DNA of 64,000 nt from Micromonosporaceae bacterium KJ-029 (GTDB lineage: Bacteria; Actinomycetota; Actinomycetes; Mycobacteriales; Micromonosporaceae). Location of the stretch: assembly GCA_005402585.1 (NCBI GenBank), contig BIFP01000051.1, positions 186,001 to 250,000 on the forward strand, in the 5' to 3' direction. Under the pieces are notes generated by a model. It ran no database searches. It had not been told where the DNA came from and was given only the letters and a program-made list of their open reading frames with translations. This document shows positions 43,413 through 49,973 of this stretch, one piece after another. Both the position numbers and the translations under genes were made by a program. Numbering within the stretch: position 1 is the first letter of the stretch; every line of letters starts with the position of its first letter.

Positions 43413-44150
43413 TCAGCGCAGCACGAGCAGGTCCAGGTGGTCGACTACCGGGCCGTGGGCGCTGTCGGCCGCTGCCCGTAACCGCGCCATCCCGGCTGCG
43501 TACTCGGCGTCGGTGATCAGCTGGAGCGGGGTGTGCGCGCGGCGGTCCATCCGGTCCGCGCACTCGGCCAGCGAGCCGGCGGTGATCTGCGCGACCGGTT
43601 CGACCGTGCTCACCGGGAATCCGGCGTCGGCGAAGGCCGCGCGGACGCGGGCCAGACTGGGATACGTCTCGAGCACCCGGACCGCTTCGGGGAACCAGTG
43701 GAACAGCGTGATCCGCTGGTGCCGCCCGGGGAAGGGTGAGCGGATCAGCACCGGTGCGCCGGGCCGGAGCACCCGGCGCAGCTCACGCGCCATGGCGTCC
43801 AGATCGGCGACGTGGTGGACCATCGTCGACAGCCAGGCGCCGTCGAAGCCGGACGTGGCCAGCGGCAGCGCGGTGGCGTCCCCGGCGAGCAGCGGGCGGT
43901 GCGCGCAGCGGTCCCGCATCGCGGCGGCCGGTTCCACCGCGAGCACGCGGACGCCGTACCAGTCGGTGAAGGCGTGGGCCCACGCGCCGGTGCCGGCGCC
44001 GACGTCCAGCAGAGTCGACCCGGTTCGGGGCCGCAGGTGCTGCTGGACGGCGTACCGCCAGCGTTTCAGGCCGCTCCGCGCCAGCTCGCGGCTGGCGGCG
44101 AACGCGGCGGCGTCGGTGTCGTCGTACGAGATCAGAGCCACGGCCACCAC
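43413..44150 (-). CDS. Class I SAM-dependent methyltransferase (UbiE-like)
   Basis: About 245 residues. Motif I is L-L-D-V-G-A-G-T-G-A-W near residues 47-57, then V-L-A-V-E-P, and V-H-H-V-A-D-L near residue 112 is the UbiE/Methyltransf_11 region. The product is probably a small-molecule methyltransferase of unknown substrate. Several GTG codons lie at the start (44150, 44147 and 44141); the last has GAGG at a good distance. It is convergent to the MerR gene with a 53-bp gap. No terminator was recognised there. Confidence 0.82.
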   Translation of the reverse strand: MVAVALISYDDTDAAAFAASRELARSGLKRWRYAVQQHLRPRTGSTLLDVGAGTGAWAHAFTDWYGVRVLAVEPAAAMRDRCAHRPLLAGDATALPLATSGFDGAWLSTMVHHVADLDAMARELRRVLRPGAPVLIRSPFPGRHQRITLFHWFPEAVRVLETYPSLARVRAAFADAGFPVSTVEPVAQITAGSLAECADRMDRRAHTPLQLITDAEYAAGMARLRAAADSAHGPVVDHLDLLVLR

Positions 44151-44424
44151 CTCGCGACCGCCGCCGGGAAATCCGGTCGAGCGTTGCTGTGGTTCTAGCC
44201 GGAGAGTGAGATCCCGTCAACCATGTGTGACCAATTGGGTAGGCGGGTCGAGGCCGCCGCCCACCACCGGATCGCTCGGTCCACCGCGCGGGGGGCCAGG
44301 TTGACCAGGTCGCCCGGGGTGGCGTCGGTTCGACCGGTCGTGGCGAAGATCGACGGCGACTCGCGCCGGGGCGCCGGCGGCTGGGCGCGCGACGCCGCCG
44401 ATCTTGCCGTTAGGCTGCCTCTTC

Positions 44425-45717
44425 ATGAGAGCCCGGGCCCTGACCGTCATCGCCGCCGTCGTCTCGATCTCGGCGATTCCCGCGACTCCCGCCGCGGCGA
44501 CGGTCACCGCCGGCGCGGCCACGTCGACACCCGCCGCCGCGTCGACACCCGCCGCCGCGCCGGCCCCGGGTGGCGCGCCCAGCTCGGCCGCGGTGCCCTG
44601 CCCGAAGGCGGTGGCGCCGAAGGTCGTGCGGTCGCCGCGACCGACGCCGCCACCGTCCGTACCGGAGCACCGGGTCGTCGGCGGGGACGCACTGGGCACC
44701 CCCGGCCTCGTCGTGCCGCCGGGCGTGCCGGCCCCGCCGAAGGTGACCGCGACCTCGTGGCTGGTGGCCGACCTGGACACCGGTGAGGTGCTGGGTGGCT
44801 GCGGGCCGCACGAGTACGCCACCCCGGCCAGCGTGCAGAAGCTGCTGCTGGCGGCGACCATGCTGCCGCGGCTCGACCCCAAGCAGGTCATCACGGTGAC
44901 CAAGGAGGACCTGGACATCGCGCCGGGTAGTTCGGCCGTCGGGCTGCTCGTGGGTGGCCGCTACCGGGTGGAGACCCTCTGGCTGGGGCTGCTGCTGCAG
45001 TCCGGTAACGAGGCCGCGAACGCGTTGGCACGCCTCGGCGGCGGACCGGACGGGGCGGCCGGCGGGGTGCGGGAGATGAACGAGCAGGCCCGCCGGCTGG
45101 GTGCCCTGCAGACCCACGCGGTCACCCCGTCCGGCTTGGACGCTCCGGGGCAGTTCACCAGCGCGTACGACCTGGCGCTGATCGCCCGGGCCTGCTTCGC
45201 CGACCTGACCTTCCGTCGGTACGTGCTCACCGAGCGGACCAAGATCCCGGCTCAGAAGTCGCCGCGTGCCAAGGGCTTCCAGATCCAGAACGGAAACCAG
45301 TTGATCTACCGGTACCCCGGTGCGTTGGGCGGCAAGACCGGCTTCACCGACTACGCCCGGCACACCTATGTCGGTGCCGCCGAGCGCGACGGACGCCGGC
45401 TGGTCGTCACGCTGCTCGGTGCCGAACCCCGGCCGATGCGCGGCTGGGAACAGGGCGCCGCGCTGCTCGACTGGGGGTTCACCCTGCCCCGGGAGGTGTC
45501 GGTCGGTCGGTTGGTGGAGCCGGGTGAACTGGACGCCACGCCGTCGCCGGCGGCGTCCGACCCGGACGGCGTACCGGAGAAGGGCGGCACCGCGTCCGCC
45601 ACGCTGGACGACGGACCGGGCGCGGGCACGCTCGTGGCGTTGGCCGTGGGTGTGACCGCGATCGTCCTGGCGGTGGTGGCCGCGCGGCGTGGCCGTGCCA
45701 CCGACCGTACCGACTGA
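44425..45717 (+). CDS. D-alanyl-D-alanine carboxypeptidase (low-molecular-weight PBP)
   Basis: A 430-residue exported penicillin-binding protein that trims cell-wall pentapeptide. A signal sequence (A-L-T-V-I-A-A-V-V-S-I-S) is followed by an Ala/Pro/Ser linker. Active-site motifs: S136-V-Q-K139, S193-G-N195 and K-T-G near 308. One C-terminal helix (L-V-A-L-A-V-G-V-T-A-I-V-L-A-V-V-A) anchors it. The ATG is 8 nt after TAGGCT (44411-44416), fitting a leaderless message. The next gene is a D-Ala-D-Ala dipeptidase, a related wall function. Confidence 0.9.
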   Translation: MRARALTVIAAVVSISAIPATPAAATVTAGAATSTPAAASTPAAAPAPGGAPSSAAVPCPKAVAPKVVRSPRPTPPPSVPEHRVVGGDALGTPGLVVPPGVPAPPKVTATSWLVADLDTGEVLGGCGPHEYATPASVQKLLLAATMLPRLDPKQVITVTKEDLDIAPGSSAVGLLVGGRYRVETLWLGLLLQSGNEAANALARLGGGPDGAAGGVREMNEQARRLGALQTHAVTPSGLDAPGQFTSAYDLALIARACFADLTFRRYVLTERTKIPAQKSPRAKGFQIQNGNQLIYRYPGALGGKTGFTDYARHTYVGAAERDGRRLVVTLLGAEPRPMRGWEQGAALLDWGFTLPREVSVGRLVEPGELDATPSPAASDPDGVPEKGGTASATLDDGPGAGTLVALAVGVTAIVLAVVAARRGRATDRTD

Positions 45718-45794
45718 CGAGCCCGCGCCGGCCGGACTTCCGCCCTGGTCGATTCGCCGGACCGGCCGGAAATCACCCGATAGCGTCGTTGAAT

Positions 45795-46667
45795 GTGACC
45801 ATGAGGTTGGCGGGGGCTTCGGAGATCAGAGCCTCCGCCAACCTCATCGCCGACGCCCGCCGGCAGGCCGGTGCCCGCCCCGGACAGTTGGCGCGGGTGC
45901 TGGTGCTGGTGGCGGTGGTGATGGGAGGTTGCACGCGGGGCACACCGGAGCCGCTGCCGTCGTCGGCGCCGGCGCGGCCGGGGTTCGTCGTACTGTCCGA
46001 CGTGGACCCACGAATCCGCACCGACATCCGGTACGCCACCGCACACAACTTCGTCGGCCGGCCCGTCGACGGCTATCAGGAGGCGCTGTGCCTGCTGACC
46101 GCGCCGGCCGCCGAGGCGCTGCGCCGGGTGCAGGACGCCGCGTTGGCCGCCGGCCGCAGCCTCAAGGTGTACGACTGCTATCGGCCCCAGCGCGCCGTGG
46201 ACGACTTCGTGAACTGGTCCCGCCAGCCCGACGAGCAGGCGACGAAGGCCGAGTTCTACCCCCTGGTGGCCAAGTCGGAACTGTTCCGCCTCGGCTACGT
46301 CGGCGCGCCCTCCGCGCACAGCCGGGGCAGCACCGTCGACCTCACGCTGGTCGACGTGCCGACCCCCGCGCAGCCCGGGTACGTCCCGGGTCAGCCGCTG
46401 GTGTCCTGCACCGCGCCGCGCGACAAGCGTTTCCCGGACAACAGCGTCGACATGGGCACCGGCTTCGACTGCTTCGACCCGCTGGCGCACACGGACTCGT
46501 CGCGCGTCGGCGGCACCGCCCGGGAGAACCGGCGGCTGCTGCGGCAGTTGATGACCGACGGCGGGTTCGTCGGCTACGACCGCGAGTGGTGGCACTTCCG
46601 CTACCGCGACGAACCCTGGCCGGACACCTACTTCGACCTGCCGGTCGCCCGCACCTCGGCCGGCTGA
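45795..46667 (+). CDS. VanX-like D-Ala-D-Ala dipeptidase, lipoprotein
   Basis: An M15D zinc dipeptidase of about 290 residues. The zinc and catalytic motifs S-A-H-S-R-G-S-T-V-D-L and E-W-W-H-F-R-Y are complete. A hydrophobic stretch ending V-V-M-G-G-C gives a lipobox, so it is likely an outer-face lipoprotein rather than a cytosolic vancomycin-resistance enzyme. The start is uncertain: TTG 45789, GTG 45795 (8 nt after TAGCGT, leaderless) or ATG 45801. The 5' coding bases 45801-45847 fold into an 18-bp hairpin, which may control expression or mean that translation begins downstream of it. It follows the carboxypeptidase gene by 77 bp. Confidence 0.82.
   Translation: MTMRLAGASEIRASANLIADARRQAGARPGQLARVLVLVAVVMGGCTRGTPEPLPSSAPARPGFVVLSDVDPRIRTDIRYATAHNFVGRPVDGYQEALCLLTAPAAEALRRVQDAALAAGRSLKVYDCYRPQRAVDDFVNWSRQPDEQATKAEFYPLVAKSELFRLGYVGAPSAHSRGSTVDLTLVDVPTPAQPGYVPGQPLVSCTAPRDKRFPDNSVDMGTGFDCFDPLAHTDSSRVGGTARENRRLLRQLMTDGGFVGYDREWWHFRYRDEPWPDTYFDLPVARTSAG
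45801..45847 (+). promoter_or_regulatory. 18-bp hairpin over the start of the vanX-like gene
   Basis: ATGAGGTTGGCGG (45801-45813) is the exact complement of CCGCCAACCTCAT (45835-45847). A G-U pair and GGCT/AGCC extend the stem to 18 bp with an 11-nt loop. It includes a possible ATG and follows a -10-like TAGCGT at 45781. No U-run follows. It may be an RNA switch or a terminator for the upstream gene. Confidence 0.65.
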
Positions 46668-46707
46668 CCCAACCGGCCACCTGATTCGGCTGACCCGACC
46701 GGCCACC
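46662..46707. repeat. Two 20-bp direct repeats at the end of the vanX-like gene
   Basis: GGCTGACCCAACCGGCCACC (46662-46681) and GGCTGACCCGACCGGCCACC (46688-46707) differ at one base, with a 26-bp period. The first contains the vanX-like stop codon. A partial third copy follows. It is probably a slippage duplication. Confidence 0.6.
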
Positions 46708-46731
46708 GGACCCGGCTGAACCCGCCTCGGC

Positions 46732-47517
46732 TCAGCCAGCCACCCGCGTACGCAGCGGCAGCCAGTCGAGCACGTCGGAGATCTTCCCGTCCCAGTACGC
46801 CCAGTCGTGGTCGCCGGGGGAGAAGTCCACGGTCAGCGGCACCCCCTTCGCCCGGGCGGCCTCGACGAAGCGCATGTTGTCCTCGTACAGGAAGTCCTCG
46901 GTGCCACAGGAGAGGTGGAGCGCGGGCACGTCGCTGCCGGACCGGTCGAGCAGGGCGAGCAGGTCGTCGTCGGAGCCGGCGACCGGGCGGTCGCCGAAGA
47001 CGGTGTGCCACACCTGCGGGTCGATCGGGCGACTCGGGTGCCGCCCACGGGCGGCGAGGTCGAGCGCACCGGAGAGGCTGGCCGCAGCGGCGAAGCGACC
47101 CGGTTCCCGCAGCGCCCACTTGACCGCGCCGTAGCCGCCCATGGAGAGCCCGGCGACGAAGGTGTCGGCCCGACGGTCGGAGAGCCGGAAGAACGTGCGG
47201 CACAGTGCCGGCAGTTCCTCGCTGAGGAACGTCCAGTACCGGTTGCCGTGCTCCTCGTCGGTGTAGAAGCTGCGCCCGGCCTGCGGCATCACCACGGCGA
47301 GGCCGAGCGGGGCGACGTACCGTTCGATCGAGGTACGCCGCAGCCAGATCGTGTCGTCGTCGGTGAGCCCGTGCAGCAGGTAGAGCACCGGCGGGTCGCC
47401 GGCCGGGCCGGCCCCGGTCAGCCCGATCTGCGACGGGGTCTGCTGCGGGAGGATGACGGTCATCGAGGTGTTGAGGCCGAGCACCTCGGAGAAGAAGTCA
47501 CAGCGGATCAGGGCCAT
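46732..47517 (-). CDS. Putative esterase (esterase D / mycolyltransferase fold)
   Basis: A 261-residue alpha/beta hydrolase of the putative-esterase family (PF00756 type). The nucleophile elbow is G-L-S-M-G-G-Y-G near residues 117-124, with L-Y-L-L-H-G-L-T-D near residue 45 forming the oxyanion loop and G-D-H-D-W-A-Y carrying the catalytic His near residue 240. No signal peptide is visible, so it is cytosolic, unlike antigen-85 proteins. The substrate is unknown. Start ATG 47517 begins M-A-L-I-R-C-D-F-F-S, typical for the group. Confidence 0.83.
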   Translation of the reverse strand: MALIRCDFFSEVLGLNTSMTVILPQQTPSQIGLTGAGPAGDPPVLYLLHGLTDDDTIWLRRTSIERYVAPLGLAVVMPQAGRSFYTDEEHGNRYWTFLSEELPALCRTFFRLSDRRADTFVAGLSMGGYGAVKWALREPGRFAAAASLSGALDLAARGRHPSRPIDPQVWHTVFGDRPVAGSDDDLLALLDRSGSDVPALHLSCGTEDFLYEDNMRFVEAARAKGVPLTVDFSPGDHDWAYWDGKISDVLDWLPLRTRVAG

Positions 47518-47694
47518 GAGCGTCGACCGTAACGGCTCACCGGCCCGGTCGTCGCCCCGATCGGCGGCGGCCGACACCACACAGCGCGGGCCCGGGACGT
47601 GTGGGCCGCGCTCATGTCGCCGGTGACGCAGCTCACGTTAGCGTCGCCTCACGCCGACACCACCGCCGGCGCTCACCGGACCAGGGAGAGCGTC

Positions 47695-48726
47695 ATGATG
47701 AAACCCGTCCTACGACTGCTCGCCGGCGCCGTCGCGGTCCTGCTGCTGACCCCCGCAGCACCCGCGTACGCCGCCGCCACCCCGCACACCAAGACGCCCG
47801 TCTCGGGGACGCTGTCCACGTACCGCGTCTCCGGTGTGTACGTCGCCGGAGTCTCCTCGGGTGCCTACATGGCCACCCAGCTTCAGGTCGCCTACTCGCA
47901 GCGGATCCGGGGTGCGGCCCTGTTCGCCGCCGGCCCCTACTACTGCGCGCAGAACAACGTCGCCCAGGCGCTGTACGGCTGCGGAGACAACGTCTACCCG
48001 ACGTACCTGAGCACCCTGCAGACCTACACCCGCACCTGGGCCGGGTACGGCTGGGTCGACCCGGTCTCCGGGCTGTCCGGCGAACCGGTCTACGTGTTCC
48101 ACGGCGGCGCCGACTCCACCGTCAAACGGTCGGTCAGCGACGACCTGGTCCGCTACCAGCAGCACTTCGGCGCCAGCGTCCAGTACGACAGCGGATCCGG
48201 GGCCGGGCACGGCTGGGTAACGCCGTACGGCACGGTCGGTTGTTCCGCCACGGCGGCGCCGTACCTCAACGACTGCGGCACCGACCCGCAGAACACCTTC
48301 CTGCGTAAGCTGTTCGGCTCGGTGCAGGCGCCGAACACCGGGCCGCTCGGCGGCACGCTGGTGCGGTTCAGCCAGAACACCTTCGCCGTCAACGGCTGGG
48401 CCAACGGCCTGAGCATGGACGCCAACGGATTCGCCTACGTCCCGGCGTCGTGCGCGTCCGGTGCGACGTGTCGGCTGCTGGTGGCACTGCACGGGTGCCT
48501 GCAGGGCCACAGCTGGGTCGGAACGGCCTTTGTGGACCGGGCCAATCTCAACCAGTACGCGGACACCAACCAGACGATCGTGCTCTATCCCCAGGCGATC
48601 ACTTCGGTGAGCAACCCGAACGGTTGCTGGGACTGGTGGGGTCACCTCGGTGCCACCAACTACCCGATCAAGGGCGGCGCCCAGGTGGAGACCATCATGA
48701 ACATGGTCCGCCGGCTGGGGGGCTGA
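47695..48726 (+). CDS. Secreted PHB-depolymerase-like hydrolase
   Basis: A 343-residue exported hydrolase with a clear signal peptide (M-M-K-P-V-L-R-L-L-A-G-A, cleavage near A26-A27). The nucleophile region G-V-S-S-G-A-Y-M near residues 52-59, H-G-G-A-D-S near residue 141 and G-A-G-H-G-W-V-T near residue 168 match extracellular polyhydroxybutyrate depolymerase-type enzymes. Several Cys pairs suit an outside location. ATG 47695 or 47698 follow AGGGAGAG. The gene is divergent from the cytosolic esterase by 177 bp. Confidence 0.85.
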   Translation: MMKPVLRLLAGAVAVLLLTPAAPAYAAATPHTKTPVSGTLSTYRVSGVYVAGVSSGAYMATQLQVAYSQRIRGAALFAAGPYYCAQNNVAQALYGCGDNVYPTYLSTLQTYTRTWAGYGWVDPVSGLSGEPVYVFHGGADSTVKRSVSDDLVRYQQHFGASVQYDSGSGAGHGWVTPYGTVGCSATAAPYLNDCGTDPQNTFLRKLFGSVQAPNTGPLGGTLVRFSQNTFAVNGWANGLSMDANGFAYVPASCASGATCRLLVALHGCLQGHSWVGTAFVDRANLNQYADTNQTIVLYPQAITSVSNPNGCWDWWGHLGATNYPIKGGAQVETIMNMVRRLGG

Positions 48727-48759
48727 TTTCCGCCACGGCCGACCCGTAGGCTGTGGACC

Positions 48760-48846
48760 ATGACTGCCGTACGTCGATGCTGCGATGACGCACGGTGGCT
48801 GGTTCTGCCGGCCCCGGTGCCCGCATCGAGGCCGGTCGCCCGGTGA
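48760..48846 (+). CDS. 28-residue upstream ORF coupled to the ion channel gene
   Basis: The ATG is 7 nt after TAGGCT (48747-48752), a leaderless layout. The frame (28 codons, starting MTAVRRCCDD and ending VAR) stops with TGA that overlaps the channel GTG (GTGA at 48843-48846). Translation of the channel would therefore depend on ribosomes finishing this ORF, as the channel start has no good ribosome site of its own. The adjacent Cys-Cys and RR residues could matter if it acts as a sensor. It may be only a translation ramp. Confidence 0.6.
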   Translation: MTAVRRCCDDARWLVLPAPVPASRPVAR

Positions 48847-49772
48847 GTGGTGCGTCCGTACCGGCCCCTCGGAAAGGGCCGGCTCACTCCTCGCACCGCT
48901 CCGGGCTGGTTGACGCGTGCGCCCGGATCTCCGCGTCGCGCCCGTTCGAGATCACCATGGTCGGGGTGATCCTCGCCAACGGGGTGGTCCTCGGCTTGGA
49001 GACCTATCCCGACCTGGGCATGGCGGGCTCGGCGCTGCGCGGGCTGGAGTGGTGCTTCCGGATCGTGTTCGTCGTCGAGATCGCCATCCGGCTGGTGGCG
49101 TACGGCCGCCGGCCGCAGGACTTCTTCCGGCACGGATGGAACGTCTTCGACTTCCTGGTGATCGCGGCGATCTTCGTCCCGGCGCTGCACGGCGACCCGG
49201 CGTTGCTGCGGATCGTCCGGGTGCTGCGGATGGTGCGGCTGGTGCGCTTCTCGCCCGGCCTGCGCACGATCGTCGCCGCGCTGTGGCGGAGCCTGCCCGG
49301 CATCGGCGGTTTCTTCGCCCTGGCCGTGGTGACGCTCTACGTCTACGGCATGGCCGGCTGGCTGATCTTCAAGGACGTCTATCCGGACGAGTACGGCGAC
49401 ATCGGCCGTGCCCTGCTGACGCTCTTCGTGCTGCTCTCCCTGGAGACCCTGCCGGACCTGATCGAGCAGGGCATGGAGTTCTCCCCGTGGACGGTGCTGT
49501 ACTACGCCAGCTTCGTGGTGATCACCGTCAACCTGCTGCTCAACATCCTGATCGCGGTGTTCGTCAACTCGATGGAGGAGGCGCGCCGGTTGGAGATGAC
49601 CGAGGGGCTCGCCCCTGGTTACGACGAGGACGGCGACGGGGTGCCCGACGAACTGGACCGGATCGCGATCAGTCAACGGCTGGACGACCTCCGCACCCTC
49701 ATCGTCGAACTCGAACGAGAATTGCGTATCGACCGCGACGACGGCCGGATGCGTCGGACCGGAAAGGACTGA
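48843..49772 (+). CDS. Bacterial voltage-gated cation channel with Ca2+-type loop
   Basis: A 309-residue six-helix channel subunit of the NavBac type. The S4 voltage sensor has Arg every third residue (L-L-R-I-V-R-V-L-R-M-V-R-L-V-R-F). The pore helix and filter region is L-L-S-L-E-T-L-P-D-L, where the Glu aligns with the filter Glu of known channels. The cytosolic tail has D261-E-D-G-D-G-V-P-D-E-L-D272, a DxDxDGxxDxxD calcium-binding pattern, then a coiled coil (L-D-D-L-R-T-L-I-V-E-L-E-R-E-L). Ion selectivity cannot be read with certainty. A coupled uORF precedes it; a second paralogue lies at 62.4 kb. Confidence 0.85.
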   Translation: MSGASVPAPRKGPAHSSHRSGLVDACARISASRPFEITMVGVILANGVVLGLETYPDLGMAGSALRGLEWCFRIVFVVEIAIRLVAYGRRPQDFFRHGWNVFDFLVIAAIFVPALHGDPALLRIVRVLRMVRLVRFSPGLRTIVAALWRSLPGIGGFFALAVVTLYVYGMAGWLIFKDVYPDEYGDIGRALLTLFVLLSLETLPDLIEQGMEFSPWTVLYYASFVVITVNLLLNILIAVFVNSMEEARRLEMTEGLAPGYDEDGDGVPDELDRIAISQRLDDLRTLIVELERELRIDRDDGRMRRTGKD

Positions 49773-49829
49773 ACGTCCGTTTTGGTCGAGGCGAATGTCC
49801 TGGTCAGAGGCGTGTTTCGGCGGTGAGTC

Positions 49830-49851
49830 CGGCCATGAACCACGGGTGAAC
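49830..49851 (-). promoter_or_regulatory. Possible PHO box upstream of the Mrp operon
   Basis: On the minus strand GTTCACCCGTG (49851-49841) and GTTCATGGCCG (49840-49830) are adjacent 11-nt direct repeats like those before pstS. The first fits the consensus at 10 of 11 positions, the second at about 8. It is 123 bp upstream of mrpA. Confidence 0.35.
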
Positions 49852-49973
49852 TCGTCCGCCGGCCCGGGCGCTCTGTCCACGGACACACCTTTGATCCAAA
49901 TCACGACAGATGCAGATGGCGGTCCTTACCGGATAGGGTCGTCACACCGACTGATGATCTCTGAGGAGGCTGT

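Noticed and set aside
44223..44786. Open frame starting MCDQLGRRVEAAAHH before the carboxypeptidase gene
   Set aside because: It runs into the carboxypeptidase in another frame and has no recognised domain; a fragment of an older gene cannot be excluded.
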